From NCBI GenBank assembly GCA_032622095.1, contig CP136063.1, positions 185,545,956 to 185,609,955 on the forward strand: DNA of 64,000 bases, given 5' to 3'. Source of the stretch: Siphonodentalium dalli (taxonomy: Eukaryota > Mollusca > Scaphopoda > Gadilida > Siphonodentaliidae). The notes under the pieces are model-generated. The model did no database searches. It worked only from the letters and a program-made list of their open reading frames with translations, and was not told the origin of the DNA. Positions 12,401-27,400 of the stretch are shown piece after piece; position 1 is the stretch's first letter, and each line of letters opens with the position of its first letter. The translations under genes were made by a program, and so were the position numbers.

Positions 12401-15400
12401 AGCCAATGGCATACTCCTGGTCCAGTTGTTTAACCCTTTGAACCCTGGCTCCCCACAACGATCGACACCCTGACCCTGGGCTCCCAGTGGTATTTTTTAT
12501 ATTGTGGCCAGTGTTTAGATGTATGGTGTTGTTTAAGTTCAAGTCGTGTCACATTTCTGAAACTTTATATGTATGTTCCCCATGTACCACTGATTATTTA
12601 ACGATCTGGTTACATTGCCACGTGGTCACTCCCTGGGAATGGTTGCTAGGCATCTACCCGATATTGAAAGTAAAATACAATTAAAGCTTTTACGGTCGCA
12701 ATTCAGCCCAATGAAATGGTGTTTTTGATGCAGTCAACACCCTATTGTGAAATTTGAGATACATCTGGACAGAAGTCTGATCCTAACTTGTATCTAAGGG
12801 TAGCAACGGTTGCTAAGCAAATACCCCAAATGATCGAATGACACCATTTCCCTGTGAATCCAATTGTATTATGCCCCAATTTAGACATTCTTGGCATGCA
12901 CATGCTGATGGTTATGTTCAAATGGTGCTACAGGTATGAAATTTTACAGGTATGTTCCAATGGGCCACTGCGTATTTTTTTTAGAACAGTATACTTTGCC
13001 ACACGATCACTCCCTGGTAACGGTTTCTAAGCAACTACCCGGAACTGAAAGTATAATGCAATTATAGCTTATAACGTCATAAATTCCGCGCTAAGAAACG
13101 GCATTTTCTATGCAGTCAATACCCTATTGTGAAACTGGAGATACATCAGGTCAGAAGATTAAACCTACATGTAGTTTGTATTTAACGGTATCAATGGTTG
13201 CTAAGCATATAGCCCAAGTGACCGAATGACATCACTTCCCTGTCCATTTAATGGCATTACATCCCATTTTAGACATCGCCTATAGGGCGCGGTGATGGTC
13301 ATGTTCAAATGGTGCCACGAGTCTTAAACTTTACATAATTGCTCAATAATGCACGATTTGACCACGTGTTTGTAATGTGCACGCGCAAGTAGATCGGACT
13401 AGATGGTATTGTGACCATGAAACCCATTTTCACAGTACTACTCTGGTGCAATGTCAAAACGTGCAGCTGTATAACGCAAATTTATGTACTATGGAGATCC
13501 TTGATGTGGTTGTATCATTTCACAAAAATCCATACATTTATCATTTTATTCTATGCGCATGCGCGAAACAAATTGACTCAAATAAGAAACTGCGTGCGCC
13601 TTCCTCACAAATGACAGAACACTGATTATGTATGCAATACTAATTTAAACAAAAAAGAGTGATCGAAATGGTGTCTTTCTACAATCCTGCGAACCGCGCA
13701 ATAATGTAGAGCTTTACCCGAATCGCTTCAAATAATGTACGTTTGTTGAATTCTGCGCTGTGCGCATGCGCATGTTTTTCTACCCCAACTAGTCGGCAAC
13801 AAACTCATACACATGCACCCATGACACTGCTGAAGTTCCTTGCGATCATTTACATAGATATTAGTGGATATACCAATGGTTATAACATGTATACACATGC
13901 TACATAGGTTTATGATGTCACTGAATGCTGTTGGCCGCTTTTGCGGCCAGTCGGGTGTATGAACGTTTTCTGGCTGGCCGCTTTTGCGGCCAGTCGGGTT
14001 CAAAGGGTTAAGAACGGCTTCCAAAGGGATGGGAACATACAATCTTAGCATACAAGGAAAGCAAAGCCACACATGAGATCCTGTCTGAATCTAAAACATA
14101 ACAAAATAAGGGGCGGTGCAGTCATGGTCCAATTTCATTTCCACTATCATGACACATACCCACAAACTAGCACCGTGTGTATTGTTATCATCTGCTTGGA
14201 TCTGTTCGGTGAGACGATTGCTGGACGCCAACAAGCTTGTTCTTATGATCATGTTCAAGGAGTTTGGGTATATTATGCATTATGGCCTTCTACGCCTTAG
14301 CAGAAATGCATCTGTCAAATGTCGGGCTTTCAAAATTCGAAGCCATATACAGAAGTTGTCTGGGTATGTCAGTGCATTAGATGAGTATGTGAATTGATGA
14401 ACCATATATTGAGAAGTGGCTGTTTGGGAAGATCACCAGGTGTACACATTGTTATCCCCATTAGGTCACCAAAGCTGACAATACGCAGATAGATAGGTCC
14501 TTCTGAAAGCTAGTATACGCATCGACCGCATATACCCCATATGTAGCATCTGAATTATACCATAAGCTATACCACGAATGAAGCTCGCTAAGAATTCCAA
14601 GCTTTCGAAACCAACACGTGAGCTGGACACAGGCATATGTATTGTTTGAAACATTCCGATTAGTGGCACACTCGACAAAGAAGAGTAGTGAACTGTTGTT
14701 GTGAGTGAGATAGATTAATCTGACGAAGAGACGGAAACGAGTCTAGATAATGCTGAATGTGGCAATTCAGAATAAGCTCAGGTACTGTTGTTTTGATTCT
14801 TGGAAGTCATAATATGACTATTTCGGCGCACCTATATACGGTTACGGCCAGTATGAGCCCTTAGTGGAGAATGGATTTTGAAATGCCACATTGCTATTGT
14901 GGGTTTTCATCCTTCCAAAAGGCTACGACTTACATTGGAACTAATATATGGCTGATATTATGTACCGTTTCATTTATACAAATTATGACAAAAAGTTGAA
15001 ATTAGTATGTGATAATATCGGCTTCTTTTCAATTTCTGCCCGCCAGTTTGGCCGCCATATTGACTGTGGGTATCACTTGCCAAACCCTAATGGATAATTC
15101 ATACATATCAACATGTAATGGTGGGTAGAAATCGCGAAACAATAACGCCCATCCTAAGAAAGTAAAGGAATTTAGTATAGAAAGGGTTATAACACTTGCT
15201 GTCATACTCACCCAACACCAACATCCTGGTAGTCCGCATTGATCATTGTGCATCGGGCAGCCTTTAAACAAAAATGTGAATGAGTTTTGCATTGAAAAGA
15301 CAAGCTTTATATCAGCCTAGTTACATCATCTTGTCTACAGGAAAGTACCTTTATATAGATTTGAAGAACACCATTCTTCACAAACATTGAAATTATGGCC

Positions 15401-18400
15401 CTGCAAATCGGGGGGTTGCAGTCGAGGCAAATCTTGAGTCGATTCAGGGGTGATATTCACGAATCTATTCTCGAATCAAATGTATCATCATGTATGCATG
15501 AGCCATCGATGTGGCTGAATTGGGGTGTTTATTTGAACATGATAAAAGTAATTATAATATACTATATCCAGGAGGCGTCTAAAATAAATGTGTGACTATT
15601 GTTCACACATCAAATTTGGTTGGTTCCCAGGAAAAATAAAAATAAACCAAAGAGTGTCACTGTAATCAATCTCGAAACACTAACATCCACTGCAGAATCT
15701 GCGATTAAAGCATAAGTGGGGAAAATTGCAGGTGGAGCATCCACTGTGCATGCTCACGACCATATCGTAGCAATCAAGCAATGTTTTTGCCATGACAATC
15801 ATGGCGTGACCTTGGCAACGCACATGATCATAGCTGTCACATGGCCATGGTCGCACTGGTCTCGCAGTTTACATGCTATCGTGTGATCGATCACATGGAT
15901 AAAATCGCAGCTGCAGACATAGCAGCACCATAGCGTCTGCGGGAAAGCCACTTTTCTCCAACTGTGATTTTCCCCACTTTCAATTTTAATCTCAGCAACT
16001 GCGGTGACATCAACCATGAGAACATGTATAGCATGCTTCGCTACATTCCAGCAGACAATAATAGTAGTTTGTGATTTATGAACATTGTAAATCTACAAAT
16101 ACATGTCTAATCAAAATAGTTCGCAATCGTCAAAATCTTTTTAATATTTCCAATGACATCATACATTGGCATCAAATTTATAAGAGACTAATGCACTGGT
16201 TTAAAAGGTCATGGTAAATATTGTTAGGCCAATGCATTTTATTATATATGTGAGGCTCCCTTTGGGAGTCACACACATATAACAGAATGCATTTGCACAG
16301 GGTGTTCTTAACAGTTCAGGAAGCTCCAGTCATGGAAGGGTTCACGCTAAATGTATTCCAACAGCTACGGCGACATTTACCTCAATAAAACACTGAAACT
16401 ACATTAATTTCTTATGTTTATATAGCTTTTCCCTAATATTAATTTCCTTAAGCTCAGCAGATTTTAAAAAATCTTTCTGCAGTTTGGACATTATACTATG
16501 CACAATATAAGTTAGCCCATTATTCTACCTGTAAATTATTATCAATTATAGTCCACCGTACACTCATAAACATGCCCATAGTCATCTAAGTTAACAAGAT
16601 GTGACATCAGTTTGTGTTATGGTGTGTTTTATTGGGAAATGAAATTCATGACCCAATTGACATTTGACAAATCAATGAACAGGATTTAATGTAACACACA
16701 TATGCTATGTAAATATTTACCAATATGTCTCCATCAGTAACATTCATTCCTGGATTGGTAACATCATAGAACATCTGAAAAATAATAAATATTCTGTAAT
16801 TATGTATCTGTTATGCCACGCAGTCAATTTCCCGTTTCTCAGCCCAAAAAACTTTGAAAAGCATGTGACCGCACGCAAATTTGATTTTTATTCTAGGAGA
16901 CGTATCAGATCAGCATCCATAATCGGTACTTTTTAATCAATCTATTCATATTAAGTGAACATAATGTTTTTTGCAGGCCCTTATATCATTCGCAAACAGT
17001 TTACCTTGTGACATATGCATGTATTTGAGTAGTCAGAGACTACATGGTCCGGAATTATGACCATGTCCAGATGCAAGTCTCAGAATACGACACGCAAAAT
17101 TGGAGGACGATCGTTTAAAGAGGGCCTGAGATATAGCATGCTTTCTAAGGATCATAAAAGCGATATTTTACCTGTAATCTTAGCATGGTGTACTACGATA
17201 AATTTAGAGTTATGCCACTTGGATCAGATGGACACAATTAATTGCCAGTATTGATAACAATGCCATCGTTGAAATACATCATATTTGATGGGCAATCCCC
17301 TAGCTCTTATAATTAGCGAAATTATGTAAAAGTAGAATATAATATAAATGTCGATCCAGCCGCCAAAGGGTTAAAGGGGTACTGTACGCCATTTTCATTA
17401 AATTTCCGGTGACAACAATGATCTAATATCGATAATATATAGAAACATAAGTAATTTGAGTCGAAGATGTATTCTGTAAACGCTCAGGTTATTAGGCTAT
17501 CTTAAAATTTAATAATTTAAAAGTTAATAATTTGATATAAATTGAATTTATGACTGGAGCCATAAAATGGCGTCAATTAAATTACGAATTACCGTAATCA
17601 AAAACAGTAATTGAGGGATACTGGATTGTTAAACCGATCGCACACACGATCGCTTAAAATATTATGATGATACGGGGAGAACACTCAAGCCACTCACTGA
17701 CTAGCGATGATACAATAACTTAAATGATTATATGGGACTAGTATGCATATAATATAACTTTTATTTGATTCATTTGGTTGAAAACTTTACAAAAATTACT
17801 CGACAACGACAATTTGTATTTTTGCATTCCGGTAAATTTGTCATCCGTAACATGACTTCGTACTCAACAAACTTTCAAATAATGGAAAAATTGTTACCTT
17901 ATTCTCCGACTCGGAGACTATAGAAACCAACAACAACATTTGGCGTACAGTACCCCTTTAAGGTTCAATTAAAATCTGCCTCTGCTATCCATTTCAATTA
18001 AATAATAACAGTTTGATAACTCATATAGACATAACTGTAAATTTTGGAGTAACAAGAGGTTGCACCATGGATGTTGTCATACCAATATTATGCACACACA
18101 CAGTAGCAAATTGAAACATGGTCAGGACAGAACCCAATTAAAAAATAAATAAAGGAGAATAACACTAAATACAGTAAAGTGAGAGCTTTCCGATGAATGG
18201 CAACAAGCCATATTTCCAACTAAATCCTGAAACATTACCCATAATTCTGCTGTGGTTTTTATGGAGTCGATTAATTAGGGCATTACTGTAAGAAAAGGCA
18301 AACATCACTAACTCTTCATTGAAAGCCATTGTGATGGTAATCATTCATAACAAATTTCACTGAGGTTCTATAATCCATGGCTCAGATACTCAGATTGAAG

Positions 18401-21400
18401 GACGAAAAAACCCATTATTTCCAAATATAAACAAAGAAGGATAAACTAAAGAATGTAAAATGTGAATAACTTCACTGGGGCCTCTATTGAAAGCACTCCA
18501 GATAGCAAGCCTGGAAATAATGTCTGACATTTGAGGTCCACAGATAACGATTTTAGTGCCACTATCCCACACGCCGAGCTAGCATTACCTAATTCACCCT
18601 CTGGGAACCTCATTCTGCTTAGACCTCAACTGCTATGGGAGACTTAGGATCAGACTGAAGTTCCCCAGTTGAAGTTGGTGATGTTCACCCATTAGTAACC
18701 TCGATTGTGCATTCTATCTTCTGCAAATTAAGGGATATAGCAACTGAATAGAAGGGGAAAAGTACATTGTTAATTTGAGGCTACAGATACTTCCCAGAAG
18801 ATGAGGCCTAAGCAGAATGATGTCCCCGTACCACACTAAATTCGCCCTCTGGGGACCTCATTCTGCCAATATCAGACACACTATTTCCAGGCTTGCCAGA
18901 TGGAATACCTCTAACCAATTTTCTTTCAGATCCAATAACCCATGGCTGAGATATATCCCCAAACAGACAGAACCATTATGTTAAGATAAACAAAGAAGGA
19001 TAACTCTAGAATGGAAAACGTGAACAACATCATTGGGGTCTCCTTTTAAATTACTACTGATGGCAAACTTCTGTGACAAATTTCACTCACATCCAATAAC
19101 CAATGGCTGCGATATACACCCAGCCGGTGAAGTCAATCCAGTATTCCCCCATTTTCTTCCGAAGGTGGTGATATAAAAATGTTTTAAATGCCCACAAACG
19201 TTTCTAAGCCTTAAGATAAACATAGCAACTGTCATTTTTGTGACATTCCGGCAATCAAATACAGTTGGAAAAGACTTACCAAAGTCGTAGAAATTTATCA
19301 GCTTTTTTATCACTCTTTTAAAAGTCTAAAACTCGGCAAAAAAACACCAATTATGAATTTGCTAATTACTTAGTTACTTAAATGCACTGGATATGTTTAA
19401 AAAAAATCTGTTTTAACCCTTTCTTTACTTAATACACATTGACGAGTAGTTTCCTTAACCCTTTCAGTGCCAAGTCTGATTTTTGTATCAACCCATATTT
19501 CCTTGATCAATTTTCAAATTTATTGAGTATAATAATGTGATACATTGATGGAAAGAGCTCTTAGAGCTCAATAAATTTGAAAAATGATCAAGGAAATATG
19601 GGTTGATACAAAAATCGGACTGGGCACTGAAAGGGTTAAGCAATGTTCAGATAATAAGTTCAACAAATGGCCATTTGTTGAACTTATTATCTGAACATTC
19701 CACACAAATCAATATGAACCCTTCTGCTCTTCTTATCTTTTCAGCTGTCTGTTGTCTGCTTAAATGTCCCTCCAAGTGAATAATAGACTGTTCCAATGAA
19801 TACTTTTTAATTGGGAGAATCCATTCAGAATAGAAGAGGTTAACTACTTTAAAATGTACCAGGTCAAATGATGAACAACAGGCTGAACAAAAGTAGATTT
19901 CAATGTATTTATCACTCACTTCTGGTTTTCTTGGGTCTTTTTGGCCAATTTCTGTCCATTTTTTATCCCTTATTCTGTATCCGGAAATAACACGGCCTGT
20001 GAGGTATACAAATCAGAGGATAAATTATTTGTTCACGATGTTGAAAATTCAAATTGAACATTGGGACTGAATTGAAAAACGAATATTCACAAAGCAGTAA
20101 AGTATTGTTACTTAATCAAGAAAAGACAACGTTCATGCAGCTAATCGTTGTTTTGATAATTAAGTTATTTGTGACATCTGATCAATTGTAATCTATACAC
20201 AGGTGAGTAACTGCTGATTACCTGTTAACAAATTAAGGGTTGCCCCCCCCCCATTTTTTTTTGTTTACATAACCATTCACAATGAAACATAGTGAAAAAT
20301 AATTCATTACATTGTCAAAGTAATTATAATAAATACTTTGTGTTTTGAAAGTAATTGTATATGTAATTCATAGTTTTTTTTAAGTAATTGTGACCTATTC
20401 CTATCCCATAACATACCATGAGTGTGAGCATGTGTTCTGAATGCAAATGGATAAATTGTTGTTCCATAGTTCATCTTGCAGGCAGCCTCCATGTGTACTG
20501 TAATCCAAAAATAAGGAAGTATCATCAGCATATTATCAAGCATGCAAATAGTGTGTCTATAATTTGCAAAATGAGGTCCCCAGAGGGTGAATTTAGTGAA
20601 ACTATCCCACACAGTGGGCTAGCATAACCAAATTCACCCTCTCGGGACCTTATTCTGCTTAGGCCTGAATGAGCAGAAGCAGAATGAGGTTCCCATATGG
20701 TGGATAGCCCACCTGGTGGGATAGGATCACTAAATTCACTCTCTGAGGACCTCATTCTGCAAATGACAGACACACTATTTGCAGGCTTGCATATTATCCA
20801 TAGAAGGAAGATTTAAAAACTGGATTAGAGTCAATAATGTGTGGACAGGTATGAAATTTTACATGACTTAATTTCTTGTTTTCTTGTGGAATACAATAAA
20901 TTGGTACTCATCAAAGTTTGACGTCAGAGGCACCAGAAGAATGCAAGGGCGAGGAGGGCACAACTCCCAAATCTAGAGATGAGACTGTCCCAGTGGGACT
21001 AAGGATACCCCAGCAGTGAAATTGGGCTACATTAAGGGTAGCCATATTATCATATGTTTTTTTTAAAAAGCACAATGAATAAAAGCTGGACAAAGTATTG
21101 CATGTAAAGTCGCAGGTGCACAGGTTCCCATGGTACAAAATATCTGTGCCAAGTTAAAAAAAAATTGACTGAAAAATGTAGGAATACAAGCTCGGACAAA
21201 GTGGCGTCCATGGACGGACATACATACAGACAAGCTCAACCTATATGCCCCCACCATAACGAAGGGGTGGTATATAAAAAGGGCACATTTTTACTCAGAG
21301 GTAAAGAATAATTGTCAAAAAGCTGGCCCCCTTTCTTTTTCCTGGTGCCTCTGAACAAAATATTAAATATACAATACAATATTTGTAAAATGTAGCCTAC

Positions 21401-24400
21401 TATGTATTAATATGTGTATATTGAAATAAAATATCATATCTTATCCAGTTATCCTATCCTATCCTAAACAACAATATAGCAAATCTATTTAAATTGTTTC
21501 TGCTTTATTCTGTTGATATATAAACTAGAAAGTTCTTAAAACACCAAAGAATATCATATTGCTATTGAGAAATTAACAAAATTTTTGGTGTAACCTCTAA
21601 TTAAAACAGTGATATGATATGAAATAAATAGCAAATTTTCAATATCAAACAAAATAGCATCTCTTATGTGGCACTTCTCATTCCAAACATGATATTTTAC
21701 ACAATAGAATCTAAATAAAAAGTAAAATAACTTTCATAAAATTTAGCATGGAACCATGAATATACAGTAATGCCCTAAACAATCGACTCCTCAGTGAGAA
21801 CTTTCTGATGAATGGCAACAAGCCACATTTCCGACTAAATCCTGAAAAATTACCCACAATTCTGCTGTGGTTAAGGAGTCGATTATTTAGGGCATTGCTA
21901 TATCTCTAAAAGCAAATTATGGAAATAGAGGACTATCTAGAGTATAAAAAATTTACAATGTCCTGGAAATAACATCGTCGAACATAGTGAAAACTTTTAG
22001 CTTCAGAAGAAGTGGTGTACCTCTCATTTAGTTAAAACCTTGAGAGATATTTCCGAACAATCACACGCGTGGAACTGCTTCAGCAATTTAAATCAAATGC
22101 TAGTCACATTGATGATTGAATTACATTAGAACGTATTAACCTCTTGGCTGCTATATGATCATACTCATGATCGGACTTGGCACTGAAAGGGTTAAGGACG
22201 TAAAATGTCACGATGTGTGCTATTTGTCCATACTGAGTACAGACCTAATTAAGTATATTAGCAGTCGGTCACCATTCATAATTGGAACTAAGAGATTGAT
22301 TCATCGGAACCATTGTATTTCAAAGTTTGAAACAGTGTACGATATTCAGGATTGTGAATGATGATAGTCAGTTTTAGGGTTTTCTTGATATCCCTATTAT
22401 ATTTTTCCACTGGAAAAACGGCGTCATGACATCATTTAGTAGTGAAGAGGTTATTATTTACCTATTATATATATTCCACTTGCTCATGGGACATTTATTT
22501 CTATATTTCATGGAAGCATATATTTCAACTAGAGTTATCTAACCTGATGTTCTTGCAGGAAGAAGACCACCAGTGACCATCAGATAAACTCCGGCTGGCC
22601 TTGGCATTCTGGAAAAAATATGTAAAGATGGTTTATCTCTTCCAGGCCACAATTACAACAACAACATATCTTTTATAAAACCCGATTTCAAGACAACAAA
22701 TAAATTTTTCTATGAATAAAACACCAACAAAACTGAATATTTGGTATATTATTTGGCAGAATGGTTATTGGTTTATGATAACATTGTCCTGTTGGGGGTG
22801 ACAATCGTAATGGAATGGGGAATGTGGAAGCAACATTAAATGTATGTTAATAGTTTAATTTAAAGAAAGTGTATCTCTTCCCTGCCACAATTTGAATAAC
22901 AACATAACTTTTATAAAACCCAACTTAAAAAGACTACAAATAGCTCTTTTGTGAATAAAATACAGATAAAACTGAGATTGTGTGCAGGGACCAGCCAAGA
23001 GGGCGATGTGGGCGAAGAAGTCGCCCTAGCACCGTCCACTTCGCCTTATTTTTGAGGTCAGACGAAGTGTAAGTCACCCTGAAAATTCCAATGCTGACCA
23101 ACGAAAATCGGCAAAATGCTCCAAATAATTTGTGTGTATTATTTGTCTATAAACCGAGAATAATTCACGATGAAATATGTTAGCTGAAATGAAATTTGCC
23201 TTGATTGAAGGCGCTAACAAGATAGAGTCCTCCCTCTTGGTATGCTCTGAATGTTTCTGCGAGATCACCTGAAGTTTGTTATAAAAATAGCCTGTAAATC
23301 TGTCCTGAATTTCAGAAAGGTTGTGTGAACAGTAATGCCCTAAGTAATGGACTCCTTAACCACAGAAGAATTATGGGTAACTTTTCAGGATTTAGTCGGA
23401 AATATGGCTTGTTGCCATTCATCGGAAAGCTCTCCCCGAGAGCTTTCCGATGAATGGCAACAAGCCATATTTCCGACTAAATCCTGAAAAGTTACCCATA
23501 ATTCTGCTGTGGTTAAGGAGTCCATTACTTAGGGCATTACTGACTTTACTGTATTATATTATACCAGATGATCTATCTAAAACTTGTTAGGAACAGATAC
23601 ACTATCTTTAACCATCCATGACAGGAGCTTTCTGAAATTTTGCGAAAACCCTGTGCCAGTGAATTGTCTTATAAATGCTAGTCTCCCATTGAAAGCCTCG
23701 CAAATATAAGAGAATACATTGGCCTAACAATATCTACCTTCACTTTGTAAGCCTGTGCATTCTCTTATATATATAAGAGAATGCACTGGGACAGGATCTT
23801 TAATGCTGCACCAGCACACTACCATCATGAAAGGGTCAAGCAGTACTGTATAAATAATAGAAACTCACTTTTTCTTTGTCACTTCAAGGATTACTCCCGA
23901 ATTATCAGTTGCATCAGCTAGAAAAAAAAATGAGGTTTTCCAAAATTATTCAGTGAAAATATGAAGAAATTAGTACAATTTTGAAATTGCTCAGATTGTT
24001 TGAAAATCTCAAATCCAACAGAATAGATGATTTGCTCCAGATTTTGCACAATTCCTAGGCCTTTGGATACTTCAGATTCCTCACATATGTATATAATCCG
24101 GAGAAATTTGCAATACAATTCTACCTTTTTAATCTCACCCACAATATCATGTTAAAACAATTATTACTATTTTTCAAAATTGTCAGCTAATCTTGATTAT
24201 TTGGAGCCATCATGGATGTTAAGTTTGATACTGTCACTTTGAAAAAACCTGTCCTAGTCTAAATTTTAGAAGATAGCATCACATTATCATTTGAGAATGA
24301 TGTAAAAGCGGACAAAAGAGCATTCAGTGATACAAGCCCAAAATCTGTGTATCTAAGAAACGAATGTAATTTGGGTGAGTTTTATTGAAGGCTATGGTGC

Positions 24401-27400
24401 TGAAGTGGTTTGGTACAATGTCAAGCAGAATGAGGTCCCCAGATGGTGAATTCACCCTCTGGGAACCTCAGTGTGCTGAGGCCTCAGCTTCTAGTTGAAG
24501 TTGGTTCACCCTTTAGTCACCTCGATTATGCATTTGATCGTCTGCAAATTAGGGGATATAGAAACTAAACAGAAGGGAAAGAGTAACTAAAACAATGTTA
24601 ATTTGAGACTATAGATACTTCCCAGAAGATGAGGTTCCCAGAGGGTGAAGTTAGTGATGCTAGCTCACTCTGCATGGTAGCATCACTAAATTCACCCTCT
24701 GGGGACCTCATTCTGCAAATGACAGACACACAATATCAAGGCTTGTAATTTGTGTGAACCACAGTCACAGCACCAATCCCTCAATAATAGACACACACAA
24801 ACTACATTTATTATTTCATATTAATACAGCCGTTTCTTTAATTATTTCCATAAAATAAGCTGAAATTACTATTATTTTTTTCCTCAAAGCTGTCGGAACT
24901 TTGGAGATTATACCATACATCATTCTAAGTTGGCCCTATATCCCACTTGCGAATTATTGATCGAATAGTCCATGGTTGTGCGCTAAACAAGATTCTATGC
25001 AGATATGTCATTGACTGAACCAACAAGTTATTTATTCAAATATTTCTATCCTTCCCCTTGCCCTTTCCATAGGCCCATCTCTTCGTCTCCTTCAAATGAG
25101 AAATATTTGTTGATACATACCATCATTTACAAATGTGGTCACATCTTTGTAATGCACTTGTACAACCAGGTATTTGACATCTGTTGACTGTCCAACCTCG
25201 AATCCAACACCTGAGGAAAGCAAGGTTATTGATATGATGTCAAGGTTCAAATCCCCAGAACTGTTATACGCCAACATCACTTTATGGCATATATATATAT
25301 TTTGAAACCATGTGTTATACATATTTAACATACAATTAAAGGTGATAAAAAGGTATGTGTTTAACATAAAACTTCAGATTCATAGTTGCATACCAAATAA
25401 ACATGGGTGAGAATCCAAGTAAGTACATGTATCATATATATAAACAAGTATTTGTATTCCTGATATCTGGAGTAGCTCAATGTCAAGGTATTGAACGTAA
25501 ACGATGTAATCAGCACCAATAGCATGAATACTTAGGTTGTTTGTTGATCTTATAATCTGAACATTTCCCACAAATTAAGTGAACCCTTCTGCACTTCTAT
25601 TGTCTTTTCGGCTGTGTTTTTTCTGCTATTTTTTCCTGGCACCTCTCCAAATGAATAACAGACTGTTCCATTATGTACTTTTATAATTGGATGGCAGAAT
25701 TCATTTAGTATACAAGGTGCTTTTAAAGCATATGTATCCGAAAATATTATCTACACAAATTCTTATGCTACATTTGGAAAAGACGGCCATCTTTTCAAGT
25801 AAAATGAGATCCATTGGATAGAACTGGGTCTATGCCAGATTGCCAGTCACAGAAGCTGATGGAGTAGATATCATAAAAAAAATTATTACATATTTAGCCT
25901 CTAAACCCAGCCTCATATTTTTCAGTAAGACACACTTGTATTATCGACAAGCACAGTGACGTAAGATCTTAGCGCAATGATGTCGATGACAATGCTGGAA
26001 CTTTATTATTATGTTAATTAAAATATAATTATGATACGTGTTGGGTTATTTAGTGTTGACTATGAGACAAACATGGGTGATAAGGGTGGTTGAACAATTT
26101 TGTCAAAATGAAAAGACACATTGAAAATGGAACTACCATTTTTCTATAAAAATGATCAATTCAAGGTCAAATCAGGATGATGGAAACCAATCATTTAAAA
26201 AATACGATATATTCTTAGATCGGTCTAAATAACATACCTTCTGGCAGTTTGAGGCTTGGAGCATCCATAGCCCATGCATAGACTATTCTGGCCCCCGATC
26301 CACAAACAGATGCTTTTTTGAACTCAGAAGGGCCATCTGAGGCCATTTCACTGCAGTCCCTGATTGAAAAAAAACACACTAATTACAGCCCTTTAACCCT
26401 TTCAGTGCCAAGTCCGATTTTTGTATCAACCCATATTTCCTTGATCATTTTTCAAATTTATTGATTATAATAATGTGATACATTGATGGAAAGAGCTCAA
26501 AGAGCTCTTTCCATCAAGAGCTCTTTCCATCAATGTATCACATTATTATAATCAATAAATTTGAAAAATGATCAAGGAAATATGGGTTGATACAAAAATC
26601 GGATTTGGCACTGAAAGGGTTAATATAGTTTTTATATAACTTCCCAATACAATTCAAATTATGTTTCAATTGTATTTTTCATTAGCATAACAACATTTCA
26701 ACAAAGCGCAATATCTTTTTCATATGAGGAATTGCAGACATGACAATTAAAACATAATAAGATATCATTCCTGCCATTGAGATTGGCCATGCAATGAAAC
26801 AAACTGTTGATGAAGATATATTTTGTTTACTTCATTTGAAACAGACCTAATTCCACCTGATATTGAAAGTCGCAGGAAGGATGTTTTAAAATCCAATATT
26901 GGATGGACAGTGGCACCATCTTGTTTTTCTCTCAGAAGTCTGTTGCCTCAGACATATTAACAACATATTTTGGGGTCAGGAAAGCAAATTCAATAGGATG
27001 ACATGACAACTCACCATTTGGACTCTTGTGAACCAGGCTCTGTGCATCCGTAGACCAGCATGTGGTGAGCAATGCTCATGTCACCCTTGGGTTTGAAGCC
27101 AACTGTAATATATCAGAACATAAATTATACAGTAATGCACAGCAGAATTATGGGTAACTTTTCAGGATTTAGTCGGAAATATGGCTTGTTGCCATTCATC
27201 GGAAAGCTCTCGGGGAGAGCTTTCCGATGAATGGCAACAAGCCATATTTCCGACTAAATCCTGAAAAGTTACCCATAATTCTGCTGTGGTTAAGCAGTCA
27301 ATTAATTAGGACATTACTGTAGAACACTTGGCAGAGAGTTTTATTTGTTATTGTGAAATATAAGGAAATATGAGTGAGACATAATATCTGAGTACTTACA

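Noticed and set aside
19083-19170. Candidate exon 9 of PHM gene 1 (reads EYWIDFTGW...IGYWM before a gtgagt)
   Set aside because: No match to PHM, wrong phase, and part of a local duplication. The real exon 9 is at 19920-19996, with an RVISGYR match and correct phase.
19413-19640. TTAACCC words resembling telomeric repeats
   Set aside because: They occur singly at MITE ends and never in tandem.
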